A stretch of DNA of 64,000 nucleotides from Macrostomum hystrix (Eukaryota > Platyhelminthes > Macrostomidae): positions 25,163,001-25,227,000 of the forward strand of contig CATNEN010000001.1 in the NCBI GenBank assembly GCA_950097015.1, read 5' to 3'. Shown piece by piece: positions 24,420 to 36,123 of the stretch. Both the position numbers and the translations under genes were made by a program. The stretch's first letter is position 1, and the number at the start of each line of letters is the position of its first letter. The notes under the pieces are model-generated. The model saw only the letters and a program-made list of their open reading frames with translations. It was not told where the DNA came from and searched no databases.

Positions 24420-25691
24420 TCAGAAGCGCCTGGCGTGCAGCTTGCAGTAGGCCTTGCCGTCCTTCGGTGCGAACGGCTTGCCCTCCAGGCAGGTGCCGCA
24501 CACGGCGCAGCAGAAGCACTCGGCGTGGTAAGTGCCGCCAAGAACCTCAATAAAGCGGTCGATTGGCGCGATGGCCTCGTGGCACTTGGCGCACTTGGTG
24601 AAGAACAGGTCGCCCCAGTCCTTCTCGCAGTAGGGCCGGTTGTCCTCCACTCGGAACTTCCGGCCGGCGATGCTCTGCCGGCAGTGGGCGCATACGAAGC
24701 ACTGGCGGTGGAAGTACTGGTCCATGGCATGCACGCTCTCGTTCACAATGGTCTGGTGGCAGCCGCCGCAGCGAGGCGCCAGCAGACGGACGTAATCGTC
24801 CTCGCAGTAGAGCTGGTTGGCCTCCTCGACGAAGCCGCAGGGCTCGAGGTTCCTTCCGCAGACGCTGCAGTTGAAGTGGTCGGGGCAGAAGCACTTGTCG
24901 AGCGCTACGAGGAACGGACCGCGGATCACAGAACCGCAGACGGCACACACCGGAACGCCTCCGGCTGTCTGATGCGTGCGACGCTGGGCCTCACCTCGGC
25001 GACTGCGGCCCGACAGACCGACGCCGCCGCCAGCTGCGTGCGCCATTGGCGCTGGCGGTGGCGGAGCAGGCGGCGAGAAATGAGGCTGATGATGCTGCTG
25101 CTGATGATGCTGTTGCTGATGATGCTGCTGCTGATGATGCTGTTGCTGATGATGCTGTTGCTGATGATGCTGCTGCTGTGGATAGTGCGGCTGCTGCGGC
25201 GAGTGCACGGCGCGAGGCTGCGAGAAATTCAGAGCCGGCGCTGGCTGGTGATAATAGCGAGCCGATGGTGACGACGGTGAAGCGGCTGCCGCTGGCATCC
25301 AAGTGGTGCTGCTCACGTTGCCAGCTGTCTGGCGCACCGGCGGGCTGTAGGGCGCCATGACCACCGGCTGGTAGTGAACCTGCTGCTGCTTCTGCGGCTG
25401 CGGTTGAAAGTAGGTGTGGTTGAGGCCACCTCCGCCGGGCACGAGACCCAACTCGAGCTCATTGCCGCAGCGGATGACGGCCTGCTGAGCCTGCTGGTGC
25501 GTCCAGTGGCCGGCGGGGTCGCCGCCGATGCTGACTACGAGATCGCCGACGCAGATGCCGTGTCGCTGCGCCATGCCGCCTTTGCTCACCTTCTGAATTG
25601 TCAGGGCGGCGTTGAAGTCGCGTCCGCCCTGCAGACGGAAGCCCCAGGGGGTGCCGGAATCGGCGCGAGTCATGCGCACCTGGCTGGACAT
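24420..25691 (-). CDS. PDZ plus three-LIM domain protein (Enigma/Zasp type)
   Basis: A single 423-aa exon. The N-terminal PDZ domain (about residues 1-84) has the family's PWGFRLQGGRDF carboxylate-binding loop. A Pro/Gln-rich linker follows, with seven His-His-Gln-Gln-Gln-type repeats (about 173-203). Three C-terminal LIM domains follow: LIM1 about 249-300 (CAVC, HFNC, SVC), LIM2 about 308-359 (CGGC, HRQC, AHC) and LIM3 about 367-420 (CAKC, HAEC, AVC), all with their zinc-binding Cys/His. In animals this layout (PDLIM5/7, LDB3, Drosophila Zasp) links alpha-actinin at Z-discs or actin anchors to kinases and other partners. No intron was found, which is unusual for the family and could mean a retrocopy origin. 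Which vertebrate paralogue it matches cannot be told from layout alone. Confidence 0.9.
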   Translation of the reverse strand: MSSQVRMTRADSGTPWGFRLQGGRDFNAALTIQKVSKGGMAQRHGICVGDLVVSIGGDPAGHWTHQQAQQAVIRCGNELELGLVPGGGGLNHTYFQPQPQKQQQVHYQPVVMAPYSPPVRQTAGNVSSTTWMPAAAASPSSPSARYYHQPAPALNFSQPRAVHSPQQPHYPQQQHHQQQHHQQQHHQQQHHQQQHHQQQHHQPHFSPPAPPPPAPMAHAAGGGVGLSGRSRRGEAQRRTHQTAGGVPVCAVCGSVIRGPFLVALDKCFCPDHFNCSVCGRNLEPCGFVEEANQLYCEDDYVRLLAPRCGGCHQTIVNESVHAMDQYFHRQCFVCAHCRQSIAGRKFRVEDNRPYCEKDWGDLFFTKCAKCHEAIAPIDRFIEVLGGTYHAECFCCAVCGTCLEGKPFAPKDGKAYCKLHARRF

Positions 25692-26334
25692 TGCTGCTCT
25701 GTGGTCACTGGCCCCTGAAGAATAGGTAAGACTTATGCGTCTGACAAGTTCGCTGCATAAAGGCTGTATAAATATACCTGCAGCAGCAGCAGCAGCAGCA
25801 GCATTCCTTACAGATCAATTCGGGATGCGGAACTGTACATTTGCTCCGCTTGTGCATTGTCGAGGCCAGCACGCCGCTTGTCGCGAAAGGAAAGTTCACA
25901 AACCAGCAACAACCGGACCCAGGGACTTGGCTAGGCAGAAGGGTAAGGAAGGAATCGTATGGTTCTTCTGTTCATTGATCGATTGCAGCTCTGCATGCGT
26001 GCCGAGGCCTGCTTGTGTGTCGAAAAGCGAACGGCCAAGCTGGCTACGAAGACCTTTTCCAGCTGCACATTTGGTTGGGGTTGGGCAGTCAATCTGGGCT
26101 CCTGAAATCCTGCTGGCTCGGTCCACAAAGGCTTGACCTTATGACTGTACTAAGTAGCTGGGAGCATGGAGAAATCCAATTGCGAAGAGCGTTGAATTTC
26201 TGTGTGTGAATCTGCAGCGCCATTCACCAAGACGATGAAGAACCTTTTTGAATTTTCGAGAATACAATATACGATTGATTACAAACTTTGATTTTTGTGT
26301 TCTACTTTAGAAAAGCTGCGTTCAATTAAAGAAA
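25692..26334. other. 5' flank of the PDZ-LIM gene
   Basis: Contains a CAG trinucleotide run of about 8 units (25780-25803). No coding exon recognised. Confidence 0.4.
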
Positions 26335-26880
26335 ATTAAAGGATCACTCGATTTAGAGCCAAAGACCACTTGATCAAGAACCAAAGACCACTCGATCAAG
26401 AACCATAGACCACTCGATCAAGAATTAAAGACCACTCGATCAAGAACCAAAGACCACTCGATTTAGAGCCAAATACCACTCGATTTAGAACCAAAGACCA
26501 CTCGATCAAGAACCATAGACCACTCGATTTAGAGCCAAAGACCACTCGATCAAGAACCAAAGACCACTCGATCAAGAACCAAAGACCACTCGATCAAAAT
26601 CCAAAGACCACTCGATCAAAATCCAAAGACCACTCGATCAAGAACCAAAGACCACTCGATCAAGAACTATAGAACACTCGATCAAGAACCAAAGACCACT
26701 CGATCAAGAACTATAGAACACTCGATCAAGAACCATAGACCACTCGATCAAGAACCAAAGACCACTCGATCAAGAACCAAAGACCATTCGATTAATAACA
26801 TTTGACAACTCGCTCAATTTAAAGCCATTGGCCACTAGAATAAGAACGCGATAGATCACTAGATTAAGAACCAATGGTAT
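26335..26880. repeat. 22-bp minisatellite (GACCACTCGATCAAGAACC core)
   Basis: About 23 copies with variants in the 3' half (GATTTAGAGCC, GATCAAAATCC, GATCAAGAACTATAG). The last copies are diverged. Confidence 0.9.
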
Positions 26881-27588
26881 GGCTTATCAAAAGATTTATA
26901 ACGGAGAGTATGAGTTAATCTTGACAGCCATTGAGCGATAGTCTTCTGCTAAATTACGTTATATTGATAATAATCGTTTTTCTTAAGTCTGTGTTTCCAA
27001 TAGTTTTCACCGAAAATGTGTCACTTTAAGTTTAAGTTTTTTTATTGCAAATACTTCCCTATAACACAAGATCGTGTAAAAGATGCAATGAAATAAGACA
27101 CTCTGGGACCTCTTAGGCCATCTGAGATCAAGGTATTTTTTACAGCCAAGAATTACAGATTTGAACCCGTGGTTACTTAAAAATTTCGGAGATTCACGAT
27201 GCAAGTGCAAGTATAACAAAGCCTATATAAGCTGTACAAAACAAGTGGCTTGAAATTTTATTTTCTACGCAGTACAGAGTGAATGTAAATAAAAGTACAT
27301 GTAATATGTAATACATTTAATACATGTAAAATGGGAGATTCTAATAGGCGTTAAAAAGTACAAGAAAGTAATTATTTTGACAGTGATATAACAATAGATC
27401 CTTTTGTTTCGCTGTCACAGCTAGTTTAATAAAAATATGTGCAGCTCCTTCAGAATCGCAAGTCGTGATCTCGTCAGAGTAAACTTCGTCTAAATGACGC
27501 TTAACACCTGGGTACTTACGAAGGTCTTTGAGTTGTTCAATGTGAGCAAAAATAAGAATCTGATCTTTGGATCTGGAACACCGATGGG
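26881..27588. other. AT-rich DNA downstream of the LRRC72-like gene
   Basis: No gene recognised. Probably contains the 3' UTR of the LRRC72-like gene ending at 27589. Confidence 0.4.
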
Positions 27589-30469
27589 CTACACCTGATA
27601 TCGCACCGTGACCCGTTGCAGCCGGTTCACAATGTCATCCTTGGTGTCCTCCTGAACGCGCCTCTGCTGATACCGGGGCACCTTGGACCAGTCGAAGTAG
27701 GTGAACTCCATGGGTGTCTTGCGCTGCCGCCTGCGCTCGTAGGCCTCTTCCGCCGAGTCAGTCGCCGGCTGATGACTGCGCGTGGGTGCGGCAGTGGATT
27801 CGAGACGATTCAATTCAAGTAAAAATTTCAACTTCAGAAATCCAAGTGTTCAAAAGCGCTCACACGTCGCGTGTATCCGCATCGGCTCTCTGCCCCGAAG
27901 ACCTGGTCCGAATGCCAGCCCTGCTGGGCTTTGCCGCCGCCTCCCCGCCTTCCACTTTGGCTGGCGGGCAGCTGCGAGTCTCCACCCGGCTGCCGAAGGC
28001 GAGCCGATCCCGCACCAGCTGGTTCTCCGTGTCAAACATGCGCTGCGCCTTCATGCGCTCGTTGAATGTGACCTCTGCGGGATTGGGACAGCAGGGTCCT
28101 GATTTGTCTAAGCACCTGCCTGAGTCTGCCTGGGCGCCACAATGTCACGAACTACTAAAGTACATGTCGAATGGTATTGACACATGACTGTGATGGAAAC
28201 CAGCCTCCTAAAACCAAAAGTCTGACTATGTGCCTGTCTTGCTACATCTGTGTCTTATGTGTCCGAAGTTTTGTCTTCGCTACCTGTCTGACGTCAGCTG
28301 TCTGTCTATCAGCTGTCTATCAGCTGTGTAACACACTAAAAGTGGGGAACGAACCTCGCGCTGGCAGGCCGAGACCGGTTTCTGGCTTGCTTGCCTTCGT
28401 CACACGCAGTCCTCTCCCACCACTATTGCTGTGCACAGAAGTCTCTTTTAGCCTTGCCATTTTTATGGCGATACTTTTTTGTGATATGTGAGAGTTTTGC
28501 AGCCAAGTCTTTGCTTTTCTACTGTTATCAGTAGTCTGAATTGTATTTCTGTCCGCCTGAATATCAGCTGTCTGTCTGTCTATGAGTTGCGTGTCTGTCT
28601 GTACCCAAAGGAAATCGCGGTTCTCACCATGCCTATCGAGCACCTTCACGGAGGGCAGGTGGAAGATGACATAGTCCCTATAATTTTTCTCCTGAGCCAC
28701 CGGATTGTCGAACAGAGCTGCATTCGAGTACAATTGAAATGGAGCTCGTTGAAGTTTAACGTGATTGAGTAAGGCCTTTCGCAACATTTAAATGTAATAT
28801 AGTTATTGTGCTCAACTAGAAAAATGTGAGCAGGAATATGAGTGCATCGACTGCTGTGGAGCATGCAAAATACCGCGTAGTTCAGTGTGCGATAACGTTT
28901 AAGCAATAAAGTTCTCGAGAGATAAATGTGAACAGAAAATGAAGATGAGAAAAAGGGCCTACTTTGTAGCAGTAGAGGTAACATATTCAGTTTTTCATGT
29001 CATTTCACATAAAAGTTTTGAACCCATTGTATCTTGTTTATATGTGATGACTTGACACAAAAATTCATAGTGAAACATTGGTTAAAGGATTTTTGGTGTT
29101 TTTTTATAAAAGCAAGTAATAATTGACAACTAGCTACTTACAAATGTTGAAGTCAAGCCACTGGAATGCATTGTTTTTATCGCATTAGCAAATTTAATTA
29201 TGAACTACAAAACTCGTATTTTGTAATTGGTAAGTACTCTTGATTGTTAGTAAGGCATGAGAACTGAAATAAAACTCACTCAAGGTCTCCAAGCCCTGCA
29301 TGTTCTTGAGTTCCTGCACAACTTCCTCAACCTTGCAGAGCTGATTGTTATGCAGCAGCAGTGTTTTGAGTCCGGTGAGCTGACTTAGTGAGTCAGTGAT
29401 GGAGATCAGTCTGTTGTTGTGCAGGTACAAGTCACCGAGGCGTAAATTGTCTTTTAGACAGTCAACTTTCAAAAGCTGAAACAGGGGATTATACTTAATC
29501 AATCAGTCAATCATAATAATTCTCTCTGAATCCTGCGAACAAAGGGGATACAAATCCAGCCCACAGGGTTAGCTTTGAATATCAAACCTTGTTTCCATTT
29601 AGCCAGACCGCTTGAAGATTTGGGAAGCAGTGAAGCGATGGAATCTGACCGAGCGACCTGAAAGAGATACGATTTTGTAATCTAGTTGTAAATTTCAAAA
29701 ACAACTGCAAAACCAAAAATGCTTCGTGAATTTGTTCGTGAAGTTTTAATGGCTAATATTCGTACCAAATAACAATACTAATACTCACAACTTTCCAAGG
29801 TACAATTCTTCGACCTCAGATAGCCTCATTACTCGTTGGTTCTTCATTTGGTTTTGAAGATTCTAAAAAAATGAAAAAATTCACTTTAAGGGCGGAATAA
29901 GGTTTGGAATATGCTAAAAAATGAAGCCTTAAATTTTAGACTACGAAACTTCTTAAACTGACTATTTACTTTCATGAACATTCAATTTCGAATGGAACCA
30001 ATTTTCGGAATTATAAATGTAAGGAATTTTTTTACCCAATAAATTTCCGATCATAAAGTTCACTTAGATAAAAATGTTTTTCTATAACTTTTCAGTTGCG
30101 ATTTAAAAAATGTCTGCAGAAATTAAAGTGCTTTTTCATTTTTGGTTCCAGCTTTCATTTACTAAAAATAATAGTGTCATCAGAACCGAATAAGATTTTG
30201 AAGCTCATACGTTCTTGAAACCATCTATGCTGAAGCATTCAATTCAATATTTCTTCGACAGCTTTACTAAAAATTAAGCTTTCTTACTTATTCTAAGATT
30301 AAAATGATCTGGAGAGTCTAAAACATATAAATTAATTTTAAAAGTTCACTTTTCGACTTTTCAGAGACAGCAACATAGCCCTTGCACTTTGGGTCTAAAA
30401 TCTAAAGGTCATCAAATGTTCATTACTTGCCTGATGCAAAGCCGGATTTGCTTCTAGAATGTATTCCAT
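27589..30469 (-). CDS. LRRC72-like: leucine-rich repeat protein, LRRC72-like
   Basis: Seven exons with matching phases: 30431-30469, 29789-29862, 29588-29657, 29280-29475, 28628-28717, 27864-28074, 27589-27775; 288 aa, close to the usual size of LRRC72 as remembered. Visible LRRs: VEELYLG, FPNLQAVWLNGNK, LRLGDLYLHNNRL, LTGLKTLLLHNNQL, MQGLETLTLFDNPV, then an LRRcap-like segment (EKNYRDYVIFHLPSVKVLD) and a charged C-terminal region (TFNERMKAQRMFD, FTYFDWSKVPRYQQRR). The family is known mainly from ciliated and testis tissues; function is not established. Intron 1 has a GC donor (CAG|GCAAGT). The first exon could extend to an acceptor-like TTTCAG at 30488-30493; six more codons would stay in frame. 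Confidence 0.75.
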
Positions 30470-30904
30470 TGTGTAAGTTTCAGCAAACTGAAAGTGGAAT
30501 GTCTTTTTAATGATAGTTTAAGAATTTTTGACTATGATAATCAGGTCATATAAAAAAATTATCTTCGCAAGTTAAAATATACCCTTCGTTGCCACTGTAC
30601 ATTATACTTTAAAAAAGGAAAGAAAAAATATATAATATGTAAAAAAATTATTTATCTATCTAACCACCTTGCAAAGTAAAATAATTATTAAATATTTAGT
30701 TAATTAAACTTTGTTAAATGTAACAAATTAACTTTTCTATTTCAAAAGTGGAAAGTTTCTTGGAATAAAAACCAGAAAAAACTGATTCTCTACGTCTCCA
30801 TTAATGCGGCTTTGATAGCAATTCCTTACATCACCATTGAATTAGCTAATCAAGACAGTAATTCTTGGCTGCGAACTTAATAGAGTTCCCACAAAAGCGC
30901 TAAA

Positions 30905-33900
30905 ATGCTCAGGGATGTGTTATACAAAGGAAAGGATTTGGCTGAAAAGATGTAAGTACTATTATTAATTTTAGAGTACATTGGTGCACGTCGAGACTCG
31001 GCGTGCCCATAGGCCCGGCAGACGTAATGCTTGATCCAGTGCATGTACTACAATTCAAATGTTAGATAAAATGAACGGTATAGTATTTTACTTAAAGCTA
31101 AACACCACAATACCATGGTACATCTGCAACAGCACGATGTAACTTACAAATAACAAATGCATACATGTACAACACCAAATAACCATGTACGTACCTGTAG
31201 CAGTCAATCAATAACAAAAATAAGCAAGAAATATGACTACATTTATTTTTAGGATTGTGTCATTGAGTACAGGTCTGCAAATCAGAACACATAAAGTAAT
31301 GTAGGCCCCTAATTTTCATTGGTATTTGGTTTACAAGAAATCATCACTGGAGTTTAAAAATATCAATGCTACAGTTTCTTGCTCTTATATTGGAATCCAT
31401 AATCATTAAGAGCCATGACTCGATGTTACGGACACTATAACAAATTTAATTATGAACTGTGCTTAATAAGTTATATGGGGCCTATTGGAGTTTTACATAA
31501 AATCCATAGACATGCACTAGGAACTGTTTAAAAATTTGGCTCATAAGAGTGCCACACCAAGTTAACTATTTTTGGCCTGTGCATCCCTATAGGAAAAAAA
31601 CTTCATTGCACTACGCTGCATCAAGCAACCCAATTTTGTGCCACACAAACCAGAATTGAAAAAGCCCTAGGCAATTGTTCATGATTTTTTTCTTTAGAGA
31701 TACAGGGTAATGTATCATCAACCAAACAAGAATGTGTATTTTTTAACTTCAAACCAAGCTACAGATTTTCTATTTAAGATATGATGATAAATCAAAAGCC
31801 AAGTTATAGAAAACAGTTACATCTTTCTAAAAAGTATCTGCTTTTGCTATTTTGTCAAATAGAAAAAAGTTATTCCTGCTTTTTATCTAAAACCGAACAA
31901 TGATTTTCATGTATCTTCAAACCAAACAGAGAATTTGATGTTTGGTTTTACAATTTGAGTGAGTGGTTTAATATTATTTTAAGGAGTGAACTATCATGAA
32001 TTATATAATTTGAAAGCTTTTTTCATGCTCTATAAATAACTACATTTATGGTCATTTAATTGGCAAGCAACCACATACAATCTTAGTATAGAGTACATAC
32101 TGAAAAAATGTTGTTAAAAAGTATGCTTTTGCAATAAAAATTTCTACTGAAACATCAATATCTTTCTTTCCTCTTAATGCTTCATTGTACATCATGCCTC
32201 AGCTTGTAGATAATTTCTTCAACTTTCAAATTAGTTGTTCTGTGAAACATAATAGCTTGTTTCTGTCTTGCACAAGACCAAGGAAGAAGTCAAAATTCTT
32301 GTTCAGTTTTGAAGATACACTGTTCGGTTGATGATACATTCCCTAGGGTTGTGGCTTGCTTATGGACAAAAATGATAAACTTGGCTGCCATGTCCATAGG
32401 AATATGCAACCTTATTGGAGCTAAAAGGGGTCAATATAGACAGCTTCCTACAACGTTAAAGGAAATCTATGGGGATGGACAGGGTATTCATACATTTGTT
32501 TAGATTAGCTCCAATACAGATAAGCAATACACAGCTACATATTAACATAACTGGCACATCTTTAATGTTTGTGTATGGGCAGTGCATATAAACTATGCCA
32601 GTAAATCTAGATTTTTTGTTTTTTTTACTTTTTAATTATATTTAGCTAGCTGTTGCAAAGCGATAGTTTTTACTCAGTTTTAAGCATTTTAAATAGCTTT
32701 AAAGCACCACATGAAGTTCTATTTTTTAACTTATAATTGTTTCATTTTTTTGCTTATATTGTAGCTAGTTGTGGCAGTTGCTGATGGCTTGGCCAGATAA
32801 CAAATATAAAGTTTACAAGCTTTACTGTTGCCATGTAGTATAGGTAACATAAATTCATTGAAAACATTTAAATTTTGTTGCTTCAAAAATGAAAGAATTG
32901 CTAAATGTTATGCTACCATTATAATAATTATTCTTTATAGTCTAAACCTACAATGGTTATTTATTTAACAATAATAGTACTGGTATTATGTTAGATTATT
33001 CTATATATTCTTATCCTAGCCATATAACTGATGTCTTTAAAAGTGTCAAAACTGAACCAGAATCTGGAAATAGCAAACAAGACTTGTTTGTACAACTTTT
33101 GTAGCCCCTAGTTCATGTAGATTTTTAAGAAAGCTGGTTTATTTGTAGCCAATAGCTTATGTATATAAATAATACGATTTTATTTGAATCATTTAAATTA
33201 TTTTTCTGTTTGCTAAATGCACATTTTTATGTATTGCTATTATGACGTCAATCAATCTACATGTAACAAAAAGCACATGTTGTTTCGATTAAATTATTAC
33301 TATATTGAACATATTTAGTAAATTATCAAATTCAATTAAAAACCAGGACTAATGTGGTCATGAACTACACTGACGTGGAAGCGAAAGTACGCGAAGCTAC
33401 CAACGACGATGCCTGGGGTCCGCACGGCGAACTCATGCAGGAGCTGGCCCAGTGCAGCTTCAGTCACGAACAGTTTCCTGAGGTCATGGGCATGCTGTGG
33501 AAACGAATGCTCACCAGCTCTGGCAAGAATTGGCGTCGGGTGTACAAGGTGACTGCTTGCAAGCGGATTGAGCAGTTATAAATGGTGGAATTGGCTGTGC
33601 TTGTGCTTGTATAACAATCATTTAGGGTCTGTCTGAACTTGGATAGTTTAAGATAAGTGATAATTAATCAGGTTGATTGGCACAATAGAATCCGTTTTCA
33701 GTGGTTGAGTGGCAGGCGGTCTAACGCGTTCGCCTTTCGCACCAAGGTCCCATAGCTCGATTCCGCGGCGAGGCCGCGTTAATTTCGGGAGCAGTTGCGG
33801 AGAGAAGGCTTGGGGGCTTGTCGTGCAATTCATGCATTGAGGGCCAACCTCAAAGGCACAGTGAGAGTGTAGACTGCCTGACGATGGCACACCTGCGTTC

Positions 33901-36084
33901 TTGTGTGCTCAGGAGTCAGCGGAGTTGCCTCCTCACTGGCTGCGGGTCGACTGTCACTAACTGATGTGCCCTGTGTCTGTAGGCCTCCTGCAATCATCAT
34001 GATTATTATATTTTGGAATCATTTGGAATAACTAACAACAGCAGTCCCACAAAACTCCCATGCGCCCGCAGTCGCTGCTGCTGTTGAACTACATGATCCG
34101 GCACGGCTCCGAGCGGGTTGTCACCAATGCCCGCGAGCACGGCTACGACCTGCGCTTGCTTGAGTCCTTCCAGTATATCGACGAGCGGGGCAAAGACGAG
34201 GGGATCAATGGTAAGCGGAGATTGGGATCCACGAGGGGATCAATGGTAAGCGGAGATTGGGATCAACGAGGGGATAATGTGATCCCACTTTGGTTTCAGT
34301 ATGTCAAAAATATGACATGGGCATTGTCATCATTGTAGGGATAAATTCGACTTTTTATTGGGATTATCGTAGGGATAAATTAGACTATATCGTCCTATCT
34401 TCCAAGTGCGGCAGAAGGCCCGCGAGCTCGTGGAGTTCATTCAAGACGATGCTCGCCTGCGAGAGGAGCGGCAGCTGGCCAGAAAGAACCGCGAAAAAAT
34501 CCTCGGTGGCGGCTTCAGCGGCGCTGGCGGCTATCGAGATCCCGACAAGCTCAGCGAGGACGACTTCCACTGGGGAGCCGAGGCCACGGGCGGGCCGGCT
34601 GGTCGCTCCGGCGGGGGCGTCAGCGGCAGCTCGGCACCCAACACCCTCGGCGACATCGACGACTGGCAGGCGGGCCGCTACCGCACGGTCAAAGACGAGG
34701 TCATCGATCGGGTCAAGGACTTGTGGACTTCCAAGAAGCCTCACCTGGATGACAACGATCATCAGTGAGTTGCTGATCTCTTATGCTGCTCTGGTTTTGT
34801 GGATGCCGTGCACTTTAGTTCTATTCACTTTGTTACTACCCGTGGCTATTTTTTTGAACCACTGAATTTTGCAACTTAAAGTTTTTTGACTTATAACATC
34901 AGGTGGATGGTAGTGTATTTTGTGAGGTTGGGGATGATTGGTGTGTATTCTGTGAGGTATGGGATTTTGTGAGGTTGGGGATGATTAGTGTGCATTCTGT
35001 GAGGTATGGGATTTTGTGAGGTTGGGGATGATTAGTGTGTATTCTGTGAGGCTGGTGAATGATTGGTGTGTATTCTGTGAGGTTGGTGAATGATTGGTGT
35101 GTATTCTGTGAGGCTGGTGAATGATTGGTGTGTATTCTGTGAGGTTGGTGAATGATTGGTGTGCATTCTGTGAGGTTGGTGAATGATTGGTGTGTATTCT
35201 GTGAGGTTGGTGAATGATTGGTGTGCATTCTGTGAGGTTGGTGAATGATTGGTGTGTATTCTGTGAGGTTGGTGAATAATTGGTGTGCATTCTGTGAGGT
35301 TGGTGAATGATTGGTGTGTATTCTGTGAGGTTGGTGAATGATTGGTGTGTATTGGGGTGCCTCAAGGTAAAGTATTGTTTTGCAGTATCTCATTAGATAC
35401 CTCACAAATTAATGCTGTCTGGCTTCTGAGTGTTGTACAGCTCTAACGACTAAGCTACTCAAGTGTATCCTTTACTACATTATACATGTTTGTTTACTCT
35501 GTTGTCAGTTAGCATGCAGGTGGAATGAGTGCAGTCGCTTATCACTCTATCGCAGTCCACCCACTAAACCCATTGTTGTGAACTCGGTTGCAGAAAAGTT
35601 CACAAGCTGCCAGAACGCTTGGCTGCAGCTGTGACAGCCCTGGACAAAGTGGCCCTGTCTGTGCAATACGGCCAGATTGGGTAAAACTTGTGTGCTGTGC
35701 CTGTAGGACAATATGTCACCTGTTTTTTAATGATTTTACGCTCGTAAATTTCATAAAAAATCGTTTCTTAACACGTTTCTTAATTAGCCATCATAACAGT
35801 ATTTAGTTTGCATAAATAATAATTCCACTGCTCACTCACTGTAGATAATTAAAATAACATTTTTAAACCAGATTTTTTACCCCCTTTCTTGACTACTGTT
35901 TTACCTGCTCACCTGATTGCATTAGATAGATTGATAATTAACAGTGCGTCACCTTTGATGACAAAGCCACACAGCAACTGCTGGCTAATTATCCCCTAAC
36001 ACACGAAACCTGCTCAGGGAGGAGGAATGGAACACGGTCTCAACCAACGCCAGGGATGAGGACACTTTTAACGACGACTGGCGG

Positions 36085-36123
<39 letters not shown>

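Noticed and set aside
24435-25271. 278-codon plus-strand frame opposite the PDZ-LIM gene
   Set aside because: Antisense shadow of a GC-rich coding exon; the minus strand has complete PDZ and LIM motifs.
34899-35405. Minus-strand HTNHSPTSQN repeat protein
   Set aside because: A 31-bp minisatellite inside CLINT1 intron 4; the CLINT1 exons on the plus strand are phase-consistent around it.
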